A stretch of 64,000 nucleotides of DNA, taken from the NCBI RefSeq assembly GCF_030150285.1, contig NZ_JASLGE010000043.1, positions 62,001-126,000 on the forward strand. Direction: 5' to 3'. The notes below the pieces were generated by a model. That model saw only the letters and a program-made list of their open reading frames with translations. It ran no database searches and was not told where the DNA came from. Each line of letters starts with the position of its first letter. Within the stretch, counting starts at the first letter, position 1. This DNA is from Pseudomonas sp. (GTDB taxonomy: Bacteria; Pseudomonadota; Gammaproteobacteria; Pseudomonadales; Pseudomonadaceae). Shown here in pieces: positions 40,230-49,000 of the stretch. The position numbers and the translations under genes are program-made.

Positions 40230-40648
40230 CCTACGAGCAGATTCGTGCGTTGTTTGTCGGCCGTATGGCGGCGTTTGCTGGCATCAAGCAGAAGCTAATC
40301 TTCTACCCGAACGCGCCATATCCTGCGGAATACACGGACGAATCTGGCATTTTCAAGCCTCCTGCAACCGGCCTGTGGTGCCGCTTCAATGTGCAGCACG
40401 GCACGGCCTTCATGGCAGGCATGGCCGACAAGCCCTACACCCGCAAGCCGGGACGGGTCAGTATCCAGTGCTTCACTCGGGCGAGAACCGGTATCAAGGC
40501 ACTGACAGAGCTGGCTGACCAGCTTGAAACGCACTTCGGCTACTGGTCGTCCGGGGATCTTGAATGCATGGAAGCGTCTCAGGTCGACGCTGGCGAGTTT
40601 GAAGGCTTCTACCAGATCAACGTGAATATCCGGTTCCGCGCCGGCTGA
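40226..40648 (+). CDS. Tail terminator protein
   Basis: 140 residues of the DUF4128/lambda gpU-like family: FYPNAPYPAEYTDESGIFKP and LWCRFNVQHGTAF... with QINVNIRFRAG at the C-terminus. It caps the tail tube and joins it to the head. Coupled by ATGA to the previous gene, followed by a terminator. Confidence 0.8.
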   Translation: MTYEQIRALFVGRMAAFAGIKQKLIFYPNAPYPAEYTDESGIFKPPATGLWCRFNVQHGTAFMAGMADKPYTRKPGRVSIQCFTRARTGIKALTELADQLETHFGYWSSGDLECMEASQVDAGEFEGFYQINVNIRFRAG

Positions 40649-40674
40649 CACTTGCGCTACCGCTCCCACCACTC

Positions 40675-40700
40675 AAGCCCTGGCATTTGCCGGGGCTTTC
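40675..40700 (+). terminator. Terminator upstream of BRO-N moron
   Basis: Stem AAGCCCTGGC (40675-40684) with GCCGGGGCTT (40689-40698) followed by TTTCTGTTTCT. Together with the terminator at 41328 it fences the BRO-N gene. Confidence 0.75.
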
Positions 40701-40790
40701 TGTTTCTGGTCGCAGATAGGAGGCATCCGAAAGCGCTTTCCCTGGGGCGTTTCTGCGGCCGATTTATTCCGGGCATTGTAGGGGATGACT

Positions 40791-41306
40791 ATGGACAAGC
40801 TGATTTTTGACGGCATCGAGTTGAAGGTTGTGGATCATGGCGGACAGCCGTGCCTGACTCTGGCTGAAGTCGCGATCGCGCTGTATGGAAAAGGGGGTGA
40901 TGAAACTGCGACCCCCTTTGATTCTCGCGTCAGAGACCTGTATCGGCGTCACGCCGATGAGTTCACACCAACGATGACGGCTCTCGTCAAGATGCAAACC
41001 CGTGGCGGCGAGCAAGAGGTCCGCGTCTTCAGTCTGCGAGGCGCTCACCTGCTGGGCATGTTTGCTCGAACTGAAAGGGCCAAGCGGTTTCGGCGTCAGG
41101 TGCTGGACATCCTGGATAACGAAGTCGGAGCTGCGCGAACGCTGACAGCCGAGTTTCACCAGACTCTGCTGGAGTACAGCGGAAAGAAAGCGGTTGCCAG
41201 TCTGTGTGGGCGTGGCTTGCGCCAGTGGCAGACCCAGAAACAGCCACTGGAAGCCCGAATCGAGTCGCTCTCTGAAAAAATACAGCCGTCACTCTTGCTC
41301 AATTAG
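40791..41306 (+). CDS. BRO-N family antirepressor-like moron
   Basis: 171 residues from ATG 40791 (AGGGG upstream; an ATG two codons earlier is possible). FDGIELKVVDHGGQPCLTLA and VFSLRGAHLLGMFARTERAK with FRRQVLDILDNE are the BRO-N/P22AR-N pattern of phage antirepressors. Its C-terminal VASLCGRGLRQWQTQKQPLE module resembles the one at the end of the 44982-45497 protein. Sits alone between two terminators in tail genes: a moron. Might relieve repression by related phages. Confidence 0.75.
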   Translation: MDKLIFDGIELKVVDHGGQPCLTLAEVAIALYGKGGDETATPFDSRVRDLYRRHADEFTPTMTALVKMQTRGGEQEVRVFSLRGAHLLGMFARTERAKRFRRQVLDILDNEVGAARTLTAEFHQTLLEYSGKKAVASLCGRGLRQWQTQKQPLEARIESLSEKIQPSLLLN

Positions 41307-41327
41307 AGAGCGTTGGCACCCATCCCA

Positions 41328-41349
41328 CCCGCCCTGTGCGGGTTTTTTA
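41328..41349 (+). terminator. Terminator downstream of BRO-N moron
   Basis: Stem CCCGC (41328-41332) with GCGGG (41338-41342) and six T, just before the tail tube gene. Confidence 0.85.
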
Positions 41350-41372
41350 TTACCTACACAAAGGTGGAAAGA

Positions 41373-42536
41373 ATGAGCTCCGGCGCAAGAATCGTCAGTC
41401 ACATCATTCCCGAAGTGACCCCAGGCATCACCCCAACAACCGGCAAGTGGCTCACGTTGCGCCTGACAGGTAACACGCTGACCCCGACCGTAAACACCGC
41501 AGCGAGTGACGAGATCACGGACTCGCGTCTCAGTCAGGGCTCGGTGGTCACCAGCGCGGAAATTAAAGGCGACCTTGCGGCCGAGCTGTCGTACGGCTCG
41601 TTCGACCAGCTGCTGGAAGCCGCCTTTTACGGGCAGTGGACCAACAACGTGCTGGCGGTTGGCGATGTTCGCCACACCTTCAGTATCGCCAAGGGCTACA
41701 CCGATGTGGGCGTATATGCCTTATTCAAGGGCGCGCACGTCAGCACCTTCGCCCTTGATATCCCGTCTGACGGCAAGATCACCACGACCTTCAACATGGC
41801 GTGCCTGGACTACGACGATAGCGACACGCCAATCGTTGTCGCATCGGAAGGGCCGACCACCACGCCATTCCTGAGCAACAAGAACATCGGCACCATTCTG
41901 GTAGATGGCAAATCGCTGGAAGGCACGGCTTGTGTTTCGGCCATGACCATCAATCTGGATAACAGCCTGCAAGCCCAGAGCTGCATCGGTTCCAATCGCC
42001 TGGGTCCGGGTGCGCAGATCGCCACCGAAGCCGCGATTACCGGCACGGTCGTGCTGGCCTGGTCTAAGCACGCATGGGAAATCTGGAAGAACACTTTCAC
42101 GCGCCTTCCAGTTGCCATTCAGTTTCCAATCACGGACAGCCTGGGCAACAAGTACATCTTCAACTTCCCGGCGGTAGAGGTTGACGGCGAATTGCCGAGC
42201 GCCGGCAAGCGTGAACTGGTTGAGGTGACGCTCAATTACACGGTGGCCAAGATCAGCCCGACCATCACGCGCGTTCAGTTTGTGGCCGTGGCCAGTGTGG
42301 CTGTAGCGCCTGCAACCGCATCTGTCGCAGTGGGCGCAACCCGCCAACTGACTGGTTCGGCGCTGCCCGCAACGGCTGGCCAGAACGTCACCTGGTCCAG
42401 CGCTACACCTGGTGTTGCGACCGTGAACGCGGCTGGGCTGGTGACCGGCGTGTCTGCCGGTACCGCCGTCATCACCGCGAAAAGCGTCTCCGACCCAACC
42501 AAGACCGCGACGGCAACCATCACCGTCTCGGTTTAA
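41373..42536 (+). CDS. Major tail tube protein with C-terminal Ig-like domain
   Basis: 387 residues from ATG 41373 (AGGTGG). The N-terminal 300 are a Phage_tube_2-like tail tube: VTPGITPTTGKWLTLRLTGN, SYGSFDQLLEAAFYGQWTNN, FNFPAVEVDGELPSAGKREL. The last 80 are a Big_2 Ig-like domain (SVAVGATRQLTGSALPATAG, TWSSATPGVATVNAAGLVTG), as in lambda gpV, projecting from the tail surface and perhaps helping adsorption. Confidence 0.92.
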   Translation: MSSGARIVSHIIPEVTPGITPTTGKWLTLRLTGNTLTPTVNTAASDEITDSRLSQGSVVTSAEIKGDLAAELSYGSFDQLLEAAFYGQWTNNVLAVGDVRHTFSIAKGYTDVGVYALFKGAHVSTFALDIPSDGKITTTFNMACLDYDDSDTPIVVASEGPTTTPFLSNKNIGTILVDGKSLEGTACVSAMTINLDNSLQAQSCIGSNRLGPGAQIATEAAITGTVVLAWSKHAWEIWKNTFTRLPVAIQFPITDSLGNKYIFNFPAVEVDGELPSAGKRELVEVTLNYTVAKISPTITRVQFVAVASVAVAPATASVAVGATRQLTGSALPATAGQNVTWSSATPGVATVNAAGLVTGVSAGTAVITAKSVSDPTKTATATITVSV

Positions 42537-42616
42537 ACAGTTCAACCCTTTGGCCTCTCCGGTGATAACGCCCGCCGGAGAGGTCTTTTTTATTGGCGTG
42601 GCGTTGAGGAATTGAT

Positions 42617-43084
42617 ATGGCTCTCAAACTTAAGAAAAAAGAAGCTCTGCGTGGCGACTCTAAATGGCTGGATTTTGATCAGGACACCAAAGTGTTGCTG
42701 TCCGGCACCAACAACACTGAATACCGAATTGCGATGGAGCGATATGCACGGCGTGTTCAGCGCAATGATGCTCAGTTTGGTGAGGGCGAAGTCGGGATTG
42801 TCGATGGCGAACTGACTGACCTGCAAAATCACACCATGCTGCTTGCTCACTTTGTCCTCAAGGACTGGAAAGGCGTCCAGGATGAAAACGGCAATGAGCT
42901 GAAGTATTCAACGGAGGCAGCCGCCCAGTTGCTGGAGTTCAACCCGGACTTCCTTCTGTTTGTGTTGCGCAAGGGCAAAGAGCTGGCCGCTGAAGGTGAG
43001 CAGGAGCTGGCCGAGACAGTGGGAAAGCCATCGACCGATTTAGATGGCAGCGAGACTGGTCAGGTAGTGAAAAGCGGAGCCTGA
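42617..43084 (+). CDS. Tail assembly chaperone, G-type
   Basis: 155 residues. KKEALRGDSKWLDFDQDTKV and FEGEVGIVDGELTDLQNHT-like regions, acidic end. Small chaperones before the tape measure bind it during tail assembly. Residues 135-137 (VGK) are encoded on the slippery GGGAAAG; a -1 shift there makes the longer GT form (see next entry). GAGGAATTG precedes ATG 42617. Confidence 0.85.
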   Translation: MALKLKKKEALRGDSKWLDFDQDTKVLLSGTNNTEYRIAMERYARRVQRNDAQFGEGEVGIVDGELTDLQNHTMLLAHFVLKDWKGVQDENGNELKYSTEAAAQLLEFNPDFLLFVLRKGKELAAEGEQELAETVGKPSTDLDGSETGQVVKSGA

Positions 43085-43344
43085 TCTATGCCCAGCTAAA
43101 GCTTGATGTTCCCGGTGAGCCTCCGGCCGACCTGATCACCAGGTACTTGCTGAGCACCTTTCACAATGTCTGCAGGGGGCGGCGGTTCGTGGCGACAATG
43201 GCTGGAGTCGTTCCGCTGCCTTTGTCGGCCAGAGAGATTTCCGACTGGCTGGAGGCTCATCCGCCGCCGCTGCCGAGACATCACGTCGATGAAGTGATGT
43301 TCGCTCTGGATGCCATATGCCTGGCTGAAGAGGGGGAGGATTGA
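42617..43344 (+). CDS. Tail assembly chaperone GT, made by -1 frameshift
   Basis: Reading the G gene up to the heptamer G-GGA-AAG at 43021-43027 and slipping back one base gives a 106-codon open extension to 43344, with RSLIYAQLKLDVPGEPPADL and VMFALDAICLAEEGED. The product is about 242 residues. The heptamer is identical to that of lambda G-T. There is no good independent start for the extension. GT would recruit tail tube subunits to the tape measure. Confidence 0.85.
43021..43027 (+). promoter_or_regulatory. Programmed -1 ribosomal frameshift site
   Basis: GGGAAAG in phase G-GGA-AAG relative to the G gene, with the downstream frame open for 318 bases. Same heptamer as phage lambda G-T. 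Confidence 0.88.
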
Positions 43345-43402
43345 TTAATCGCTTCGGTTGAGAGGGCGTTGACAGTGGCAATGCCCTCCTTCCGGCTTCT
43401 CG

Positions 43403-43792
43403 TTATGCCTTGGGTTTTAGCTTGCGCGGTTTTGGGCCGGTGTTTGGCTGAGATTCAGCCTTCTCATCCTCAAGGATACGCAGGGCGCGCACCATAGCAG
43501 CTATCAGCTTGTCCTCTTGAAGCTGAGGAAGGTCATCATGCTTAACGAGCAAGCGTTCTTTCTGTATGCCTGTGGTGAATCTCGGAGCTTCTTGTTCGTC
43601 GCCACCTTCGGACGGCTCTTCGGCCAAAGGCAAGCCAAGCTTATGGCGGACTACCTCACGCTTTGAAAATGAAGCCTCTAGGCGAGAGATGAGCTCTGCA
43701 TTCACAGAGCGGCGATTCTCGTCGGCAGAAGCCTTCAGCAGCTCGTAAAGGCTGTAAGGGATGCGGAACTGCGATCTATAAATATCTTCCAT
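43403..43792 (-). CDS. Arc-like ribbon-helix-helix repressor
   Basis: 129 residues. YRSQFRIPYSLYELLKASAD plus ENRRSVNAELISRLEAS is the Arc/Mnt ribbon-helix-helix. The rest is a disordered charged tail (about 60-129). It is divergent from another RHH gene with symmetrical operators between, the arrangement of the P22 immI repressor region. Confidence 0.82.
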   Translation of the reverse strand: MEDIYRSQFRIPYSLYELLKASADENRRSVNAELISRLEASFSKREVVRHKLGLPLAEEPSEGGDEQEAPRFTTGIQKERLLVKHDDLPQLQEDKLIAAMVRALRILEDEKAESQPNTGPKPRKLKPKA

Positions 43793-43846
43793 GTCACTAT
43801 CTTGTCACTTGTAAATATTGATTGTATAGTGACTGCGTGTCACTAA
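43792..43846. promoter_or_regulatory. Operators between divergent Arc/Mnt-like genes
   Basis: TAGTGAC (43827-43833), five bases, GTCACTA (43839-43845) is a perfect palindrome. Two more TGTCACT/TTGTCACTT copies at 43792 and 43802 lie at the minus-strand start. One or both RHH proteins probably bind here. Confidence 0.7.
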
Positions 43847-43856
43847 GGATGAATTT

Positions 43857-44009
43857 ATGAGAGACCTATCAAGAACTCAGATTCGCTTTCCATGCGAGCT
43901 GATGGAATGGCTAAAGCAGCAAGCGCGTGAGCAAAATCGATCAATGAACTCGCAGCTAGTAGAAATTGTTGAACAAGCGAGAGTGAAGGCGAAAAGTGAG
44001 CGGGCATAA
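43857..44009 (+). CDS. Short Arc/Mnt-like RHH repressor
   Basis: 50 residues, RDLSRTQIRFPCELMEWLKQ with NRSMNSQLVEIVEQA: the minimal RHH fold of Arc. AAGGATG precedes ATG 43857. It lies immediately before the antirepressor genes, with a terminator or attenuator behind it, so it probably represses their transcription. Confidence 0.8.
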   Translation: MRDLSRTQIRFPCELMEWLKQQAREQNRSMNSQLVEIVEQARVKAKSERA

Positions 44010-44010
44010 A

Positions 44011-44042
44011 AAAACCTCAGCGCCGGCCAGCGATGAGGTTTT
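44011..44042 (+). terminator. Terminator or attenuator before antirepressor genes
   Basis: Stem AAAACCTCA (44011-44019) with TGAGGTTTT (44034-44042). It may limit readthrough from the RHH gene into the antirepressors. Confidence 0.65.
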
Positions 44043-44076
44043 GGGTAACGAGATCAACTTCGAGGAAGAAATCGTC

Positions 44077-44985
44077 ATGAACGAGAATAACACAGTGGTC
44101 GATATGCGCAAATTCGTGGGTGCCCGCAACGGCGAGGTGTTCACCTCAACCCAGCAGGTCGCGGAGGCATTTGAAAAGCTTCACAATCACGTCATCGCCA
44201 AGGTAAGAGCGCTTGACTGCTCTGCTCAATTTTTAACCGACAACTTTTCGTCGGTTCAATTTGAGCATCGGGGCAACACTTATGAAGCCTTTGAAATGAC
44301 CAAGGACGGCTTCATGTTCCTGGTTATGAGTTTCACTGGTAAGAAAGCCGCAGCCATCAAGGAAGGCTACATTTCTGCCTTCAACTGGATGGCTGAGCAA
44401 CTTGGTCTTTCCGGCAAGGCGCTTGTAACAAAGGTGGTCGTGGAATCGCTCGGGGCGGAAGGGGCTCTCATTATCAGCAATGTTATGCGCTGCCGTGTAG
44501 CCAAGCTTCCAGAGGAGCACAAACGCAGTGCAGTGATGAAGCTGGCTTCTGCTCTGCATGCTCGCTTTGGCGTTCCGCGCATTGAGTTGATTCCTGGTGA
44601 TCAGTTGGAGGTAGCCGCTAACTTCGTCGCCTCCTATGGGATTGAGGGCGAATATATCCAGGCTGAAAGGTCTGGTGACCTGAATATGTCTCTTGAAAAT
44701 TGGGTTGAGCTTTGCCCCATAACAAGAGCAGCCCAGGCTTATCAGCCAGCAGGTCGAATGATCCTCAATGGAAAGCTGGTAGCGGACTCCGACACCGTGA
44801 AGCCTTTGCAGCGGTTGATAACCAAGTTAAAGCAGCAAGGGGTGGACGTATCAGCCTATGACGCTCACTACCATTTCCTGCTTGAGTATCTCCGTGAGAA
44901 CCGGCGTTTCTTGGCTGACGCCAGCAAGCTGATGGAGCGGGCGTCAGAGAATCAGTTCGCTTTCCGGCTGGGGGTTGTGGCATGA
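44077..44985 (+). CDS. Rha/antirepressor-family protein
   Basis: 302 residues from ATG 44077 (GAGGAAG); a GTG at 43996 would put the terminator inside the gene and is rejected. N-terminal Rha domain: FTSTQQVAEAFEKLHNHVIA, EAFEMTKDGFMFLVMSFTGK. C-terminal about 170 residues with ITRAAQAYQPAGRMI and LLEYLRENRRFL, perhaps a second DNA- or protein-binding domain. In the P22 ant position, it likely inactivates a repressor. Confidence 0.78.
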   Translation: MNENNTVVDMRKFVGARNGEVFTSTQQVAEAFEKLHNHVIAKVRALDCSAQFLTDNFSSVQFEHRGNTYEAFEMTKDGFMFLVMSFTGKKAAAIKEGYISAFNWMAEQLGLSGKALVTKVVVESLGAEGALIISNVMRCRVAKLPEEHKRSAVMKLASALHARFGVPRIELIPGDQLEVAANFVASYGIEGEYIQAERSGDLNMSLENWVELCPITRAAQAYQPAGRMILNGKLVADSDTVKPLQRLITKLKQQGVDVSAYDAHYHFLLEYLRENRRFLADASKLMERASENQFAFRLGVVA

Positions 44986-45497
44986 CTGATTTTACTGATG
45001 ATGACCAGGAGTTGCGCGACATGGTGATGAGTCAAGACGGTCGCCCGATAACGACCTCACTTAAAGTTGCTCAAAAATTTGGAAAGGCCCACGGCAAGGT
45101 CCTTCGGGCAATCCGCGATCTTTCCTGTTCCAAAGAATTCAATCGGGCCAATTTTGGATCGATTGAATATCTCGACTCAAAAGGTCGGTCCCAATCCGCA
45201 TACCAAATGACCAAAGACGGGTGGATGTTTTTGGTTATGGGGTTCTCTGGCGAGAAGGCGGCATCCACAAAAGAAAAGTTCATTCGCGCTTTCAATTGGA
45301 TGGCCGAGGAACTGAGAAACAAAAACATGTCGTTTGAGCATCGTAGAAACAGCTTGATGCTGGAGTACCAGCAAGAAAAGGGTATGGCCAGCTTTGCAGG
45401 GAGGACGATGCGCCGCTGGCAGCTCAAGAAGGCAGGTCTTGAAGGAAAGATCCTTGCAATCCAGCACGACGGCCAGCACGCGCTTCAGTTGGTCTGA
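44982..45497 (+). CDS. Second Rha-family protein
   Basis: 171 residues, ATGA-coupled to the previous gene. Rha domain: TSLKVAQKFGKAHGKVLRAI and YQMTKDGWMFLVMGFSGEKA. C-terminal MASFAGRTMRRWQLKKAGLE module matches the BRO-N moron at 40791-41306. The pair may act together against repressors. Confidence 0.82.
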   Translation: MTDFTDDDQELRDMVMSQDGRPITTSLKVAQKFGKAHGKVLRAIRDLSCSKEFNRANFGSIEYLDSKGRSQSAYQMTKDGWMFLVMGFSGEKAASTKEKFIRAFNWMAEELRNKNMSFEHRRNSLMLEYQQEKGMASFAGRTMRRWQLKKAGLEGKILAIQHDGQHALQLV

Positions 45498-45511
45498 TCC
45501 CTCACCAATCC

Positions 45512-45540
45512 AAAGAACCCCGCCCATGCGGGGCTTTGGT
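45512..45540 (+). terminator. Terminator after antirepressor cluster
   Basis: CCCCGC (45518-45523) with GCGGGG (45528-45533), flanked by AAAG...CTTT, forming a long stem. It separates the antirepressor cluster from the lipoprotein gene. Confidence 0.7.
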
Positions 45541-45593
45541 GCTTCCTTGGGATGATGGTAGATTGCTAGCATTTTTAATTGGAAGGAATCCTT

Positions 45594-45998
45594 ATGCGCC
45601 AAAAAATCACAAAACTGCTTATGGCCTTTTTTGTGGCTGCCTCCTTGGCTGGCTGTGCATCTGGCCCAACACCGCAGGACATAGCGAGTGCCGACTACGG
45701 TACATCCGTGGACAAAGAGTCTGCCGACGCGCAACTGAAGTCCTATTTTGAAGGGCACCTGAAAGACCCTTATTCTGCACAGTATGAGTTTGGCATCCCG
45801 GAAAAGGGTTACATGATCAGCAGTTCCTTCGAGGGACGCCAGCTGTACGCAGGCTACATCGTGACTGCAAGAGTTAATGCAAAGAACAGCTACGGCGGCT
45901 ATGTAGGCATGCAGACTTATCAGTTTCTCTTTCAGAATGGGAAGCTAGTCAGGGGCAACCTGCTTTCTCCTAGCGGCTTAGCCAATCGCCTTTTTTGA
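45594..45998 (+). CDS. Lipoprotein moron
   Basis: 134 residues. Signal peptide with lipobox LAGC, lipidated Cys at 21, residue 22 Ala (outer-membrane sorting expected). The mature part, PTPQDIASADYGTSVDKESA and LKDPYSAQYEFGIPEKGYMI, is small and soluble; the family also occurs on bacterial chromosomes, I think. AAGGAATCC precedes ATG 45594. Terminators lie on both sides. Phage lipoproteins of this kind often block receptor use by other phages; that role is inferred. Confidence 0.78.
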   Translation: MRQKITKLLMAFFVAASLAGCASGPTPQDIASADYGTSVDKESADAQLKSYFEGHLKDPYSAQYEFGIPEKGYMISSSFEGRQLYAGYIVTARVNAKNSYGGYVGMQTYQFLFQNGKLVRGNLLSPSGLANRLF

Positions 45999-46025
45999 TC
46001 GTAAGAATAAATAATTAAGTATTAA

Positions 46026-46050
46026 GACCCGCTTCGGCGGGTTTTTTTAC
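46026..46050 (+). terminator. Terminator after lipoprotein moron
   Basis: ACCCGC (46027-46032) with GCGGGT (46037-46042), then seven T, directly before the tape measure gene. Confidence 0.88.
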
Positions 46051-46064
46051 GCCCGGAGAAAAGC

Positions 46065-49000
46065 ATGGCTGAGCAAAAATCCCGCCTGGTGCTTGAAATT
46101 GACAGTCGTGATGCCGAGCAAAAAGCAACTGACATTAATAAGGCCCTTGAAGCTCTTGAGGCGCTCGGCCTTCCCACCCAAAGAGCGATGGCCAAGACGG
46201 CATCGGGGATTGATGGTGTTGGGAAAAGCTCGACAAAGACTACGGGAGCTATTGATGAGCTTTCGGAGTCGTCGGACAAGGTTGCGGAATCAAGCCTAAA
46301 GGTGGGAGAGACGGCCGCTGAAGCGTCGACGCGCTTGCTGGCGATGGCAAAAAGATCGCTTGAGACAAGCGATTACGTGAAGTCGCTTTCTGTCAGCACT
46401 ACGCAGGCTGGTAATTCTTTCGATTATGCAGCCGAAAAGGCCGAGAGGCTTTCAGATCTAGCGCGCCGCATGCGGGCCGAATCTGACGCCAACGTAAAAA
46501 CCAATACCACCCTTGCAGGCGGCTCAAGGAAGGCTGCAGTAGCTACTGATGAGCAGGCTCAGGCGCTTGAAAAACTGCTTGGGCAGATCGACCCTGTGAC
46601 CCGCAAGCTGACCGAAATTGATCGGCTTGAGAAAGAGCTTGCGAAAAACAAGAAGTTTCTCGATGCCGACACATTTGCCGACTATCAATCAAAGATCGCT
46701 GCAGCGCGCAAAGCTATCGGGGGTATTGGCGACGACCTGAAGAGCTTCGGCCTGACTACAAAGGGCTCGCAGCGTGATGCTGCGCAGCTTCTCAATGCGC
46801 TGAAGTCAGGCGACTGGCAAGGTGCCGCCCGGAATTTTCAGCAGATCAGCGTTTCCTCTGGCGGAGCCTCCCAGGCCTTAAGGTCTCTCGGCGGGTCCGC
46901 ACTTGGGGTTGTGAACCCGTTCACTGTTGCAGGGGCTGCGGCGGCTCTATTGGCCCTGGCTTACAAGCAGGGAAGCGATGAGGCCTCAGCATTCACATTG
47001 TCATTGGCGACGACTGGCAATACGGCGGGGACGACTACCGCGCAGTTGGCAACAATGGCGAAACAAATTTCGAATACGGGCGGGACCACGGGCAAGGCTG
47101 CATCGGTCCTTGCTCAACTGGCCGCATCGGTGCGAATTCCCATTTCGTCATTCGAGGCCCTTACTCGCGCAGCCATGGACTATGAGTCGGCGACCGGGCA
47201 GGCGGCCGAGGAAACCGCGAAGAACTTTGAAAAGATCGCCAAGGACCCGACCGCAGAGATTCTCAGGCTAAACGAGTCGATGAATTTCCTCACGGCGTCG
47301 ACCTACGAGCAAATCAAAGCCTTGCAGGATCACGGGGATGCGCAGGGGGCGGCCGCCATTGCAAGTGACGCATACGAGGAAGGCTTGTCGCGAACATCAA
47401 AAATCGTGCGCGAAAACCTCGGGTATCTCGAGTCGAGCTGGAATGCCGTCGCTAGCGCAGCCAAAGGCGCCTGGGACGCAGCTCTCAACATCGGCCGCGA
47501 GAAGACCGTCGATGACAAGTTAAAGGCTTTGCGAGAGCAGCTTGACGCTATTGCAGAGGCAGAAGCCCTAAGAGACAAGCGTGACCCGCGAGGACGCCCG
47601 GCTGACCCACTTTCAAATCTGACCCCAAATGACGATTTCCGAAAGCAGGCTCTGCAGGCTCAAGAAACTCAACTCCTTATCCAGAAAGCCGAGGATGAGC
47701 GCCGCGCCTCGGCCAAGGGGTTTGCCCAGCAAATGCAGCGGCAGTCGCTGGATGATCAGTTGACGCTTGATAAGATCAGGGACGACTCAGCATCAAATCA
47801 GAAAAAACGTGACAAAAAGATTGAGGAATATCAAGCAGTTGTAGCGCGTCGCGAACTTGAGGCAAAGAAAAAGAACGACAAATCTTTGCTTATTTCTGCT
47901 GAGCAGCAGGAAAAAGATATTGCAGCCATCAAGGAGAAGTACAAAGACCCCAAGACCCCGAAGACCAAGGCTTACCGCGAGGACGCGGGTCAGAGGATGT
48001 TGGACCAGGCCCGGCAACAGTTTGCAGTCCTTCAAGAGCAATCAAAGGTAATCGCGGATCAAACGACAGGGACTGTGACTTTAGGTGCCGAAGCCAAAAA
48101 GCTCATAGCGCTTGAGACTACGCTGGCCGAGCTTAAGAAAAAGGGCACACTGACTGTCGCGCAGAAGCAAATTCTGGCAATGGGAGAGCTGAACGTTGCG
48201 CAGCAGAAGCTCAACGCTGGGCTTGAAAAGCAGAATCAGCTTTCAGCGGTACAGTTGGAAAATGCTGCGCGACTAAAGGCTTATCAGGATGGTCTTAACG
48301 CCGAGCTGAATCTGGCTCAGGAAGGCCTGAACAATAAGAACGCCGGAACCGGTCTAGGAGACAGGGCAAAAGCGCGCCTTCAGGAAGACCTGAAAATCCA
48401 GCAGGATTATCAGAAGCGCATCAATAAACTGACCAATGATTACAACAACAGCACGGATAAGTCGGTAGGCCGCAAGCAGCTCTATGATGACGAAGTGGCT
48501 TCTGCTAAAGCCGCGCTCGACAAGCGGCTCGCCATGCAAAAAGAAAGTTACGCCAAGGGGGAAGAGTTGCGGGCCAACTGGCTCGCGGGAACCTCAGATG
48601 CGTGGCAAAACTATGTCGATATGGCTTTCAACTACAACCAGCAAGCCCAGGATGCAACTTCGCAGGTTCTGGGCAATACGACATCTTCGATTTCAGATCA
48701 GATTCAGGGGCTTCTGAAGGGCACGACCAACTTGGGCAACGCCTTTTTAAGCCTAGGCGAAACGATGGGCAGCTCGATCCTTCAGGCTCTATCTGAAATC
48801 ACTGCAAAGTGGGTTGTTACGCAGGCCCTGAAAATGGCCGGCATCGAGGCAGAGACAGGTGCGGTCGTCGCGTCAGAAGGAATAAAGACGACTGCAAAGG
48901 TAACAGGTGATGCTGTCGCAACAGGTTCGTCGCTGGCATCCATTGCAACCATATTGAGCGCAAACGTCGCAGCAGCGGCCACTACCGTTACGTCATGGCT

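Noticed and set aside
41721..42545. 274-codon minus-strand frame opposite the tail tube gene
   Set aside because: Arg/Gly-rich shadow with no start signal.
43996..44076. GTG start for the first Rha-family gene
   Set aside because: The extension runs through the terminator hairpin at 44011-44042; ATG 44077 has a better ribosome site.
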